Part shown: piece after piece, positions 1-8,529 of the stretch
Position numbering within the stretch: position 1 is the stretch's first letter
How the letters are laid out: the number at the start of each line of letters is the position of its first letter
Assembly: GCA_900554465.1 (NCBI GenBank)
Contig: USHF01000007.1
Location: 1 to 20,894, forward strand
Direction: 5' to 3'
DNA length: 20,894 nt
Origin: an uncultured Collinsella sp.
GTDB lineage: Bacteria > Actinomycetota > Coriobacteriia > Coriobacteriales > Coriobacteriaceae
The notes under the pieces: generated by a model
What the model was told of the DNA's origin: nothing
Seen by the model: only the letters and a program-made list of their open reading frames with translations
The model's database searches: none
Translations under genes and position numbers: made by a program

Positions 1-50
1 TACGAGATCTGCGCATGTCTCGTGGGCTCGGAGATGTGTATAAGAGACAG
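1..50 (+). other. Nextera i7 adapter (sequencing artefact)
   Basis: This is not genomic DNA. Bases 1-8 are the end of the P7 flow-cell sequence, bases 9-16 (CTGCGCAT) are an 8-base i7 index, and bases 17-50 are the Nextera read-2 adapter ending in the 19-bp Tn5 mosaic end AGATGTGTATAAGAGACAG. The same index appears in reverse complement at the other contig end. Any reading frame that begins here (translating as MSRGLGDVYKRQ) is artificial. Genomic sequence begins at base 51. Confidence 0.98.
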
Positions 51-509
51 CAGACCCTGGGGAGCACTGGCGTTGATGTAGCCGTGGGCGGTGTCGAACT
101 CGACGCCCAGAGCCTCGAGACCCAGGATATGCATATCGATCTTGCGAGCACCCAGGTTGCAGCCGCCCGGCATGGCGATCTTGGCGCGATGGAAGCGACC
201 CAGCAGGGGACCCATCACAGCCGTGGAGGCGCGCATCTTGGCGACGAGCTCGTAGGGAGCCTCCCAAGAATCGACCTGGGAGGTATCGATCTCGAGCGTG
301 TGCTCGTCGAGAACATCGATCGTAGCGCCCATACCCTTGAGCACCTTGCCCATCACGTGGACATCGGAAATATCGGGCACGTTCTGCAGCGTCGTCTTGC
401 CCGGCGCCAGAAGCGTTGCCGCCATGAGTTTGAGCGCGGAGTTCTTGGCACCCGAGACGGGCACGGAGCCTCCGATGGCGTGGCCACCCTCAACGCGGAT
501 AATATCCAA
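51..509 (-). CDS. murA: UDP-N-acetylglucosamine 1-carboxyvinyltransferase, N-terminal part (cut by contig end)
   Basis: MurA transfers enolpyruvate from phosphoenolpyruvate to UDP-GlcNAc, the first committed step of peptidoglycan precursor synthesis in the cytoplasm. The 153 visible codons show the family N-terminus: VEGGHAIGGSVPVSGAKNSAL with the substrate-binding Lys22-Asn23 pair, and MPGGCNLGARKIDMHI with the catalytic Cys at residue 117 (Cys115 in E. coli), the residue attacked by fosfomycin. I chose a TTG start at 509 because an in-frame TAG lies two codons upstream, GAAAGG sits at a suitable distance before it, and homologous sequence begins there. The gene runs off the contig at the adapter, so about two thirds of a ~420-residue protein is missing. 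It follows atpC, as murA follows the atp operon in B. subtilis. A terminator hairpin lies immediately upstream. Confidence 0.95.
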
Positions 510-522
510 GGTCTACCCTTTC

Positions 523-561
523 AAAAAGCATGCCCGGGGTGGCTGGGCCATCCCGGGCATG
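523..561 (-). terminator. Intrinsic terminator after atpC, abutting the murA ribosome binding site
   Basis: On the minus strand a perfect 10-bp stem CATGCCCGGG / CCCGGGCATG (552-561 and 529-538) encloses a 13-nt loop. C then TTTTT (523-527) follows. This is a textbook Rho-independent terminator placed 37 nt after the atpC stop. Its T-tract ends only about 13 nt before the murA TTG start, so little or no promoter can fit between the terminator and murA. Confidence 0.88.
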
Positions 562-597
562 ATGTGTTCGCAAATGGTCGAACGCTAAATCGTTTGA

Positions 598-990
598 CTA
601 TTGGGCAAGCTTGAGCTTACACCATGCGATTTCATTATAGAGGTAGGCGCGGCGTGCATCATCCTCCGACAAATTACCCAGCTTCTCTTCAAAACCTTGA
701 ATATCAGCTTTAACCTTGTCGGCATCGACGGTCGCCAAATCGCAAGCGCGCTCGGCGAGAACGGTCACGACATCGTCCGCAACCTGGGCATAGCCGCCGG
801 CCACGGCAAACGTGTGGTCGACAGTGCCCATGGCCTTATCGGAAACGCGAACGTAACCGCGGTCGATCGTGCAGATTTCGCTGGAGTGAGCAGGCAGAAC
901 GCCAAACTCGCCATCCGTAGACGGAATCGACACAAACGCAGCGTCACCCTCATAGGCGAGGCTCACGGGGCACACGATGCGGATACGCAT
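598..990 (-). CDS. atpC: F1Fo ATP synthase epsilon subunit
   Basis: The epsilon subunit is part of the central stalk of F1 and couples rotation of the c-ring to catalysis; it can also inhibit ATP hydrolysis. The 130-residue protein has the usual N-terminal beta-sandwich (IRIVCPVSLAYEGDAAFVSIP, then DGEFGVLPAHSSEICTI, matching the conserved G-x-x-G-x-x-P-x-H region) and a C-terminal helical hairpin (about residues 88-130, ending WCKLKLAQ). The length is normal. It is the last gene of the atp operon, starting 3 nt after the atpD stop, with GGGGGAGAAG upstream as ribosome binding site. An intrinsic terminator follows. Confidence 0.96.
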   Translation of the reverse strand: MRIRIVCPVSLAYEGDAAFVSIPSTDGEFGVLPAHSSEICTIDRGYVRVSDKAMGTVDHTFAVAGGYAQVADDVVTVLAERACDLATVDADKVKADIQGFEEKLGNLSEDDARRAYLYNEIAWCKLKLAQ

Positions 991-993
991 AAC

Positions 994-2447
<1,454 letters not shown>

Positions 2448-2448
<1 letters not shown>

Positions 2449-3356
2449 TACTGTTCCTCCAATGCTGAGGCTCCGCCGACGATCTCGTTAATCTCGGTCG
2501 TGATCGAAGCCTGGCGCACGCGACTATACGTGCGGGTAAGGGTCGAGATGATCGCGGTGGCGTTTTCCGTCGCGGAGTGCATGGCCTTGCGGCGTGCACC
2601 CTGCTCGGCAGCCGCCGAATCGATCAGGGCCTGGTAGATGACCGTCAGGATATACGACGGTACAAGCTTGCCGAGAACATGCTCGGGAGAGGGCACGAAC
2701 TCGAACGTGGACGAGATGCGCTTAGGGGCGTCGGTCTCGTTCTTACGCGGACCGTGGGCCATAGCGATCATCTCGGGATCGAGCGGCAGCAAGTGCTCGA
2801 CGCGAAGCTCCTGATCCACGCGGTTCTTGGCGTGGTGGTAGACAAGCTCGACGCGGTCAAGCTCGCCGGCACGATACGCATCGCAGATATGAGAGGAAAT
2901 CATGCGAGCCTGATTAAAATCGGGCTCGGAGGAATTGCCCTCAAAGCGCATGACGACGTTTGCGCGGTCGCGGAAATACGTGACCGGCTTACGTCCACAC
3001 GCGATGATCTCGCACTCGATGCCATCGTTCGCCCAAGAAGCGGCGAGCTTTTCGGCCGTGCGCTCCACCGTCGTATTGAAACCGCCGGCAAGGCCGCGGT
3101 CCGAGGCAATAACGACAATCAGGCCATGCTTGACGCTCTCATGCTTCTGTAGCATGGGATCGGTGCCCGAGCAGGAGGCGTCGCCGGCGACCGTCAACAT
3201 GACGTCGGTCAGCGCCTCCTTATAGGGCTCGGCCTGCTTGGAGCGATCGAGGGCACGACGGATCTTGGCCGTAGAGACCATCTCCATCGTGCGCGTGATC
3301 TGCTTGGTCGTGGTAACCGAGGAGATTCGCTTCTTAATGTCGCGAAGGTTGGCCAT
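2448..3356 (-). CDS. atpG: F1Fo ATP synthase gamma subunit
   Basis: Gamma is the rotor shaft that turns inside the alpha3-beta3 hexamer. Both conserved coiled-coil ends are visible: the N-terminal helix MANLRDIKKRISSVTTTKQITRTMEMVSTAK and the C-terminal helix ARRKAMHSATENATAIISTLT...RQASITTEINEIVGGASAL. The central ASDRGLAGGFN block of the Rossmann-like domain is also present. At 302 residues it is slightly longer than typical (about 285-295). It starts 5 nt after the atpA stop and overlaps the atpD start by one base. Confidence 0.97.
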
Positions 3357-3361
3357 AGGGC

Positions 3362-4960
3362 TTAGTTCTCCTCTGATCCAGTCGTATCGGCATGGTGCTT
3401 GGCCATGAACTGCTGCTTGAAGTCACCGATAACGCGCAGAAGCTCAGCCTTGGTGTCATCGTCGATCTTCTTGGCGCGAACCTTATCGAGCAGCGAGCCA
3501 AAGCCGTTGTCCAGGTACTCGATAAGCTCAGCGCGGAAAGGCAGCACGTCGGCGATCTCCAGGTCGTCCAGGAAGCCCTCGTTGCCTGCAAACAGAACTG
3601 CAATCTGCTCGCCAACCTCAAACGGCTTGTAGCGCGGCTGCTTAAGGAGCTCAGTCATGCGAGCGCCGTGGGTAAGCTGCTTTTGCGTGGCCTCGTCGAG
3701 GTCGGAGCCGAACTGCGTAAAGCCGGCGAGCTCCTGGTACGAAGCGAGGTCAAGACGAAGATTGCCGGCAACCTGCTTCATGGCCTTGGTCTGTGCGTCG
3801 CCACCGACGCGGGACACGGAGATACCCACGTCGACTGCCGGGCGCTGGCCCTGGAAGAAGAGCTCGGACTGCAGGTAGATCTGACCATCGGTAATGGAAA
3901 TGACGTTGGTCGGAATGTAGGCCGAGACGTCGCCGTCCTGGGTCTCGATGATCGGCAGAGCCGTCATGGAGCCGTAACCGTTCTTCTTGGACATCTTGAC
4001 GGCACGCTCGAGCAGACGAGAGTGCAGGTAGAAGATGTCGCCAGGATAGGCCTCGCGTCCGGGCGGACGATGCAGCGTCAGCGACATCTGACGGTAGGCC
4101 ACAGCCTGCTTGGACAGGTCGTCGTAGATGACGAGCACGTGGCCGCCGGGGTTGGTCTCGCTGGCGGGCTTGCCGTCCTCGCCGTTGTACATGAAGAACT
4201 CGCCGATAGCGGCACCGGCCATAGGCGCGATGTACTGCATAGGGGCGGAATCGGCAGCGGTGGCCGAAACGATAATGGTGTAGTCGAGCGCACCGTGCTG
4301 AGCGAGGGTCTCGCGGATGTTGGCAACCGTGGAAGCCTTCTGGCCGATGGCGACATAGATGCAGACCATGCCCTTGCCGCGCTGATTGAGGATAGCGTCG
4401 ATGGCAATGGCGGTCTTACCGGTCTTACGGTCGCCGATGATAAGCTCGCGCTGGCCGCGGCCGATAGGCACCATGGAGTCGATGGCGAGCAGACCGGTCT
4501 GAACCGGCTCGCACACCGGGGTACGGTCGATGACGCCGGGGGCCTTGAACTCGATAGGGCGGCGGTGCGTGGCGACAATGTCACCCAAACCGTCGATGGG
4601 CTGGCCGAGCGGATTGACGACGCGGCCGAGCATGGCACGGCTCACGGGGATATCCATAATGCGGCCAGTGGTGCGGCACTCGTCGCCTTCCTTGATGGAG
4701 TCGACGGCACCAAACAGAACGGCGCCGACCTCGTCACGGTCAAGGTTCTGGGCAAGGCCGAAGACGGTCTCACCGGTATCGGAGCTCTTGAACTCCAGAA
4801 GCTCGCCTGCCATGGCGCTCTTGAGGCCAGTGACGCGCGCGATGCCGTCGCCTACCTCGTCGACCGTTGAAACCTCATGCGTATCGACCGTCGCGGAGAG
4901 GCTCGTGAGCTGCTCCTGCAGTTTCTTGGCGATATCCTGGGCATTGAGGGTTTCGGACAT
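3362..4960 (-). CDS. atpA: F1Fo ATP synthase alpha subunit
   Basis: The alpha subunit alternates with beta in the F1 hexamer, binds non-exchangeable nucleotide and supplies the arginine finger to the catalytic sites. The sequence shows the regulatory P-loop GDRKTGKT at 176-183, VCIYVAIGQKASTVANI, and the SVSRVGGDAQTKAMK region with the arginine finger. Residues 138-171 form the conserved KAPGVIDR...VPIGRGQR segment. At 532 residues it is longer than the common 500-513; the extra residues are a polar tail ending KHHADTTGSEEN. Its start codon overlaps the atpH stop by one base (TAATG), with GGAGGTG inside atpH as ribosome binding site. Confidence 0.98.
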   Translation of the reverse strand: MSETLNAQDIAKKLQEQLTSLSATVDTHEVSTVDEVGDGIARVTGLKSAMAGELLEFKSSDTGETVFGLAQNLDRDEVGAVLFGAVDSIKEGDECRTTGRIMDIPVSRAMLGRVVNPLGQPIDGLGDIVATHRRPIEFKAPGVIDRTPVCEPVQTGLLAIDSMVPIGRGQRELIIGDRKTGKTAIAIDAILNQRGKGMVCIYVAIGQKASTVANIRETLAQHGALDYTIIVSATAADSAPMQYIAPMAGAAIGEFFMYNGEDGKPASETNPGGHVLVIYDDLSKQAVAYRQMSLTLHRPPGREAYPGDIFYLHSRLLERAVKMSKKNGYGSMTALPIIETQDGDVSAYIPTNVISITDGQIYLQSELFFQGQRPAVDVGISVSRVGGDAQTKAMKQVAGNLRLDLASYQELAGFTQFGSDLDEATQKQLTHGARMTELLKQPRYKPFEVGEQIAVLFAGNEGFLDDLEIADVLPFRAELIEYLDNGFGSLLDKVRAKKIDDDTKAELLRVIGDFKQQFMAKHHADTTGSEEN

Positions 4961-5436
4961 TAGGCTTCACCTCCGTACGAATTAGCAGAGTTTGCGAGGG
5001 TCTCCTGTGCGATGCGCAGCTGCGTCTTGACGGAAATGTCACGACGCTCGCCGCGAGCCTCGAGCACCAGGCCGCCCACGATAGACGGGTCGACCTGCTC
5101 GATAAGGAATACCTTGCGGCCGAAGTCCTGCTCGCATTTCTTAGTGATGGTTTGACGCAGCTCGTCGTCGAGCGGGATCGCCGTGGTGACGGTCACGCCC
5201 ACTACATCCTCGTCTTCCTCGGCAACATACTTAAAGGCAGCTGCCACCTTGGGAAGAAGGTCGAGCTGGTCGCGCTTGGACATGGTGTCGAGCACGGCGA
5301 TGATCTCGGGGCTGGCGGAAGCCAGGCGCTCGATCATCTCGAGGTCCTCGAACACATGGTTCTCGGCCTTGGCGGCTTCCAGAAGGGAGCGCGCGTAGGT
5401 CTCGAGCACCTTGTCCTGATAGCGGCTAGTCGGCAT
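4960..5436 (-). CDS. atpH: F1Fo ATP synthase delta subunit
   Basis: Delta joins the top of F1 to the b-subunit stalk. The 158-residue protein has the helical N-terminal domain (YARSLLEAAKAENHVFEDLEMIERLASASPEI) and the C-terminal signature IEQVDPSIVGGLVLEARGERRDISVKTQL, which is diagnostic of the OSCP/delta family. It is a little shorter than the usual 175-180. The start codon lies within the end of atpF (11-nt overlap) and only a weak GCAGG-like ribosome site precedes it, so translation is probably coupled to atpF. Confidence 0.95.
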   Translation of the reverse strand: MPTSRYQDKVLETYARSLLEAAKAENHVFEDLEMIERLASASPEIIAVLDTMSKRDQLDLLPKVAAAFKYVAEEDEDVVGVTVTTAIPLDDELRQTITKKCEQDFGRKVFLIEQVDPSIVGGLVLEARGERRDISVKTQLRIAQETLANSANSYGGEA

Positions 5437-6028
5437 TCAGGCTACCTGCTTCCTGGATGTAGCGCTCGATGAGCTTCTTCTGCCCGGCCTCGTCCTCGAG
5501 TGCCTCGCCCACGATCTTGGTGGCGACGGCAACGGACAGGTCGGCGATGGAGCTCGCGGCACCGGCGTAGATGGACTTGCGCTCGTCCTCGACGGTCGTA
5601 TGGGCCTTGGCGATGATCTCCTCGGCCTCCTTGTGAGCAGCCTCGATGATACGGGCGCGCTCGGACTCGGCGTCCTTACGGGCCTCGAGAACGATGTCGG
5701 CAGCCTGACGACGGGCGTCGGTGACGATCGAGTCGGACTCAGCACGCTTGGCGATAGCCTCCTGCTTGGTCTTCTCGGCCTCGTCGAGGCTCTCCTCGAT
5801 CTTCTTGCCGCGCTCCTCCATGGTTTTCATGATGCCCGGCAGGGCGACCTTGGCCAGCACGATCCAGATGATCAGGAAGGCGATAAGCGCCGGGATGAAC
5901 TCCGCCATCTTAGGGATGAGGATGTCCGCACCGGCGGCGCCGTCCTCGGCGAACGCGGAAACCGGCATGAGCAGCGCGGCCGCGGACGCGGAGAGTGCGA
6001 TCGCGCTCTTCTGGGATGAAAGATTCAT
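5426..6028 (-). CDS. atpF: F1Fo ATP synthase b subunit with a signal-peptide-like N-terminus
   Basis: The b subunit is the peripheral stalk, anchored in the membrane by one N-terminal helix and extended by a long coiled coil to F1. The membrane helix is at about residues 43-65 (AEFIPALIAFLIIWIVLAKVALPG). A charged Glu/Lys/Arg/Ala coiled coil follows to about residue 160. The oddity is ahead of the anchor: residues 1-27 look like a cleavable signal peptide, with a short Lys-containing n-region, a hydrophobic Ala/Leu/Ser core and an AFA|EDG site. Most b subunits begin directly with the anchor. The length (200) exceeds the usual 155-175 because of this. The ATG lies 15 nt after the atpE stop. 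The family call is firm; the signal peptide is inference. Confidence 0.95.
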   Translation of the reverse strand: MNLSSQKSAIALSASAAALLMPVSAFAEDGAAGADILIPKMAEFIPALIAFLIIWIVLAKVALPGIMKTMEERGKKIEESLDEAEKTKQEAIAKRAESDSIVTDARRQAADIVLEARKDAESERARIIEAAHKEAEEIIAKAHTTVEDERKSIYAGAASSIADLSVAVATKIVGEALEDEAGQKKLIERYIQEAGSLNAD

Positions 6029-6043
6029 ACTTGACGCTCCGTG

Positions 6044-6238
6044 CTATTTAACGATCAGCGCGACAACGAAGCCGATCAGAGCCAGAGCCTCGCCGAAGGC
6101 GGAGCCCATGATGAAGACGGTGAACACGCGGCCCTGGACCTCAGGCTGACGGGCCATAGCACCCGTAGCACCCAGAGCAGACAGGCCGATAGCAAGACCA
6201 GCGCCGATAACACCGAGACCGTAACCGATAACTCCCAC
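6044..6238 (-). CDS. atpE: F1Fo ATP synthase c subunit (proteolipid ring)
   Basis: The c subunit forms the membrane rotor ring that carries protons or sodium ions. Two membrane helices are visible (about residues 2-27 and 38-63), joined by the polar ARQPE loop, with the ion-binding carboxylate Glu50 in FGEALALIG. The Gly-rich helix packing motif is present in helix 1. The residue after Glu50 is Ala rather than Ser/Thr, and the helix-1 Gln of sodium-type rings is absent, so proton coupling is likely. At 64 residues it is short (usual 70-90), lacking several residues at the N-terminus. The GTG start is fixed by an in-frame TAA eight codons upstream and a strong AAAGGAGG 4 nt before it. Confidence 0.96.
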   Translation of the reverse strand: MGVIGYGLGVIGAGLAIGLSALGATGAMARQPEVQGRVFTVFIMGSAFGEALALIGFVVALIVK

Positions 6239-6274
6239 GATTCCTCCTTTGTCGTGCGTGTCTTATTTCACGCA
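6239..6274 (-). promoter_or_regulatory. atpE translation-initiation region: stem-loop plus strong Shine-Dalgarno
   Basis: AAAGGAGG at 6243-6250 lies 4 nt before the GTG start of atpE. Just upstream, TGCGTG and CACGCA (6269-6274 and 6255-6260) form a 6-bp stem with an 8-nt A-rich loop. The c subunit is needed in many more copies than its neighbours, so a specially strong initiation region is expected. The role of the hairpin is inference. Confidence 0.5.
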
Positions 6275-6362
6275 GGATAACCTTTTTATAACTGCCGGGC
6301 TCCATGGGGACGGGCACCGGCGGTTTAACGAATTGCCTTACCTTTAAGGCGCGAACGGAAGA

Positions 6363-7166
6363 CTACTCCTCCTCCGCGACCTCCTCTGCCTCGGAGACGT
6401 ACACGGCGGTAAGGACCGTGAAGACGTAAGCCTGGATGGCGCCGACCACAAGCTCGATCGCATAGATCAGGATGAGGATGGCAAGCCAGGCCAGCGAAGG
6501 CAGGGCACCGACGGCGTGGGCCGCGGAAACCTGCTGAAGCAGCGGCTGCATGAACATGCTCGCCATGATGGCGAACGAGCCCATGACCACGTGTCCTGCG
6601 AACATGTTGCAGAACAGACGGACGGCGAGCGTGATGAGGCGCAGGAAGGTCGAGAAAAGCTCGACGACCCACACAAGCACGTTCATCGGGAAGCTCACGC
6701 CCTGCGGGGCGAGGCTCTTGATGTAGCCGATCACGCCGTGAGCCTTGCATCCGTAGTAGATGAAGTACACGAAGGCGAAGATGGCGAGCGCGGCGGTGGA
6801 GCCGATTGCGCCGGTGCCGGGCTTCATTCCCGGAATCAGGCCGATCATGTTATTGATCAGGATGAACAGGAAAAGCGAGCACAGGAACGGGAAGTGCTTC
6901 TTCCAGTTCTCACCCACGACGCCCTTGCCGATATCGTTCTCGACGTACTCGATGATGTACTCGAAACCGTTGACGAAGAAGCCCTTGGGAACCAAGGTCT
7001 GCTTCTTCTTGAACACGGCCAGGACGATCAGGAGCACGATCGTGGAGACGATCAGCCAAAACGAGTACTGCGTGATGCCGCAGCTTAGATCGCCCACGAC
7101 GGGGGTGGAGCTGAACTCGCTGACCAGATGATTAATCTCATCAGGCAGCTTTTCAAAAATTTCCAC
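6363..7166 (-). CDS. atpB: F1Fo ATP synthase a subunit
   Basis: Subunit a is the membrane stator containing the two proton half-channels facing the c-ring. The 267-residue protein has about five to six hydrophobic segments. The essential arginine is Arg183 in FLRLITLAVRLFCNMFAGH (Arg210 in E. coli). The position after NMFAG is His192, where E. coli has Glu. The C-terminus ends in an acidic tail EAEEVAEEE. The start is GTG at 7166, three bases after the upstream stop, preceded by AAAGG. A 124-bp gap to atpE contains no gene. Confidence 0.96.
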   Translation of the reverse strand: MEIFEKLPDEINHLVSEFSSTPVVGDLSCGITQYSFWLIVSTIVLLIVLAVFKKKQTLVPKGFFVNGFEYIIEYVENDIGKGVVGENWKKHFPFLCSLFLFILINNMIGLIPGMKPGTGAIGSTAALAIFAFVYFIYYGCKAHGVIGYIKSLAPQGVSFPMNVLVWVVELFSTFLRLITLAVRLFCNMFAGHVVMGSFAIMASMFMQPLLQQVSAAHAVGALPSLAWLAILILIYAIELVVGAIQAYVFTVLTAVYVSEAEEVAEEE

Positions 7167-7169
7167 GAC

Positions 7170-7481
7170 TTACCTTTCGACCTCATGAGGATCTCGCAGC
7201 GCCTTGGCGACACGAACCGTGCAGGCGGCCATAAAGGCCACGAAGCCGATCGCCTCGCCCAGAAGAAACATGCGAAATGCCTCTCCGAACAACGCAAACA
7301 CAACCAAGGTAAAGACGAGCAGGGCGATTGCCGAGACCGCCAGACTCACCATGCCCTTGAGCATGTCCGCATTCTGCTTATCGTCAAGAACCGGCTTGAG
7401 CGTAAAAACAAAGGGAAGAAAGGCGATTGCGCCCGCGATGGCGCCTGCAACGATAGCGAGCAGATCGGCTACCTGAAACAC
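7170..7481 (-). CDS. atpI: AtpI-like small membrane protein at the head of the atp operon
   Basis: This 103-residue protein has about three hydrophobic segments (roughly residues 5-28, 44-65 and 71-90) and a short basic C-terminus (RVAKALRDPHEVER). Its assignment rests mainly on position: it is the first gene of the atp operon and ends 3 nt before atpB, exactly where atpI lies in B. subtilis. AtpI proteins assist c-ring assembly or metal supply and diverge quickly. I chose the GTG at 7481 because AGTGAGGA precedes it by about 7 nt. The frame is open upstream to a TTG at 7556 without a ribosome site, and the putative promoter lies inside that extension. Uncertain beyond 'small membrane protein of the atp operon'. 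Confidence 0.65.
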   Translation of the reverse strand: MFQVADLLAIVAGAIAGAIAFLPFVFTLKPVLDDKQNADMLKGMVSLAVSAIALLVFTLVVFALFGEAFRMFLLGEAIGFVAFMAACTVRVAKALRDPHEVER

Positions 7482-7542
7482 TGGCGTCCTCACTTTCCTT
7501 TTTAACGCTTCACAGAACAGTTCCCGCCAAACATTGGTGACT

Positions 7543-7570
7543 ATTGTACGAGCCAATCGCTAAAGTACAA
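7543..7570 (-). promoter_or_regulatory. Candidate promoter of the atp operon
   Basis: On the minus strand a good -10 TACAAT (7543-7548) is preceded at 16 bp by TTGTAC (7565-7570), a partial match to TTGACA. Transcription would start near 7536, about 55 nt before the GTG start of the atpI-like gene. TTGTAC and an overlapping GTACAA form an inverted repeat across the promoter. No other good -10 was seen in the 280-bp gap between upp and atpI. Confidence 0.5.
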
Positions 7571-7625
7571 CCGAAAAAGCATCGGTTAGTACGCACCTGT
7601 TCGTTTTCTTAAGACCTTCTTTATG

Positions 7626-7662
7626 CCGCAGGTACGGTAACGCGTTTTTCCGTACCCTGCGG
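7626..7662. repeat. Strong stem-loop in the upp-atpI gap (distal)
   Basis: CCGCAGGTACGG (7626-7637) pairs with CCGTACCCTGCGG (7650-7662), giving a 12-bp stem with one bulged C and a 12-nt loop. There is no T-tract on either side, so it is not a standard intrinsic terminator. It is either part of the 3' region of the upp transcript or DNA upstream of the atp promoter. Confidence 0.6.
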
Positions 7663-7683
7663 GGCGAAACGTCCGTTAACAGG

Positions 7684-7720
7684 GGTGAGCGCGGTCGCCT
7701 TTTATTTGTCCGCGCGCACC
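7684..7720. repeat. Strong stem-loop in the upp-atpI gap (proximal to upp)
   Basis: GGTGAGCGCGG (7684-7694) and CCGCGCGCACC (7710-7720) form an 11-bp stem with a single mismatch and a 15-nt loop, starting about 40 nt after the upp stop. No T-tract follows on the minus strand. It could stabilise or end the upp mRNA by a factor-dependent route; this is inference. Confidence 0.6.
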
Positions 7721-7761
7721 GTTTCTTCGTATTTTCGACGTTAGCCGGTTTGGCCCAGAGA

Positions 7762-8409
7762 CTACAGCGTGCCGTAGATGCGGTCGCCGGCATCGCCCAG
7801 GCCGGGGACGATGTAGGCGGCCTCGTTGAGGTGGTCGTCAATGGCGCAGGTATAGATATGCACGTCGGGGTCTTTCTCGGTCAGCGACTTGAGGCCCTCG
7901 GGGGCCGCGACGATGCACAGCATGCGAATGTCCTTGACACCGCGCTCGCGCAGATAGCCGATAGCCATCTCGGCAGAACCGCCCGTGGCGAGCATGGGAT
8001 CGACGACCAGGCAGATACGTTGGTCGATATCCCTGGGCATCTTGCAGTAATACTCATGCGGCTCGTGGGTGACCTCGTCGCGCTCCATGCCAATGTGGCC
8101 CACGCGGGCAGAGGGCACCAGGTCGAGGATGCCGTCGACCATGCCAAGGCCCGCGCGCAGAATGGGGACGATGGCGAGCTTCTTGCCGGCAAGCTGCTTA
8201 AACGTGGCAGTGGTGATGGGAGTCTCGACTTCGACATCCTCCATGGGCAGGTCGCGCATGGCCTCGTAGCCGTCAAAAAGCGCGAGCTCGCGCACGAGCT
8301 GGCGGAACTGGTTGGTGCCGGTCGACTTATCGCGCAGGATCGACAACTTGTGCTGGACGAGCGGATGGTCGACAAGCGTCACGCGGGACGCATCGTAGGT
8401 AACGGTCAT
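7762..8409 (-). CDS. upp: Uracil phosphoribosyltransferase
   Basis: Upp makes UMP from uracil and PRPP in pyrimidine salvage. The sequence has the UPRT N-terminus VTLVDHPLVQHKLSILRDK, the ILRAGLGMVDG loop, the PRPP-binding motif VVDPMLATGGSA at about 136-146, and the uracil-binding C-terminus IVPGLGDAGDRIYGT. The length, 215 residues, is normal. The frame is open 16 codons further upstream, but I chose the ATG at 8409 because AAAGGGG lies about 10 nt before it and homology begins with MTVTYDASRVTLVDHP. It sits between glpK (120-bp gap) and the atp operon; upp directly before atp is the classic Gram-positive order. Confidence 0.96.
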   Translation of the reverse strand: MTVTYDASRVTLVDHPLVQHKLSILRDKSTGTNQFRQLVRELALFDGYEAMRDLPMEDVEVETPITTATFKQLAGKKLAIVPILRAGLGMVDGILDLVPSARVGHIGMERDEVTHEPHEYYCKMPRDIDQRICLVVDPMLATGGSAEMAIGYLRERGVKDIRMLCIVAAPEGLKSLTEKDPDVHIYTCAIDDHLNEAAYIVPGLGDAGDRIYGTL

Positions 8410-8529
8410 GGGTTGATTGCCCCTTTCGTTGCGGCCGCAAAACGACCTTGCTGACATGACGCACAGCGATGTTGCCTCGCGCCGTGCATAAGTTTAACGG
8501 TTTGTTGTATCGAGCGCCCCGTCGCAGCC

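Noticed and set aside
15..614. Plus-strand 199-codon frame at the left end
   Set aside because: It starts inside adapter and runs antisense to murA, whose minus-strand protein is clearly conserved.
3392..4870. Plus-strand frame of 492 codons
   Set aside because: Antisense shadow of atpA with low-complexity Gly/Asp/Val content and no ribosome site.
7482..7556. Longer atpI-like protein starting at TTG 7556
   Set aside because: No ribosome site precedes the TTG, and the predicted promoter -10 lies inside the extension; the GTG at 7481 has a good site.
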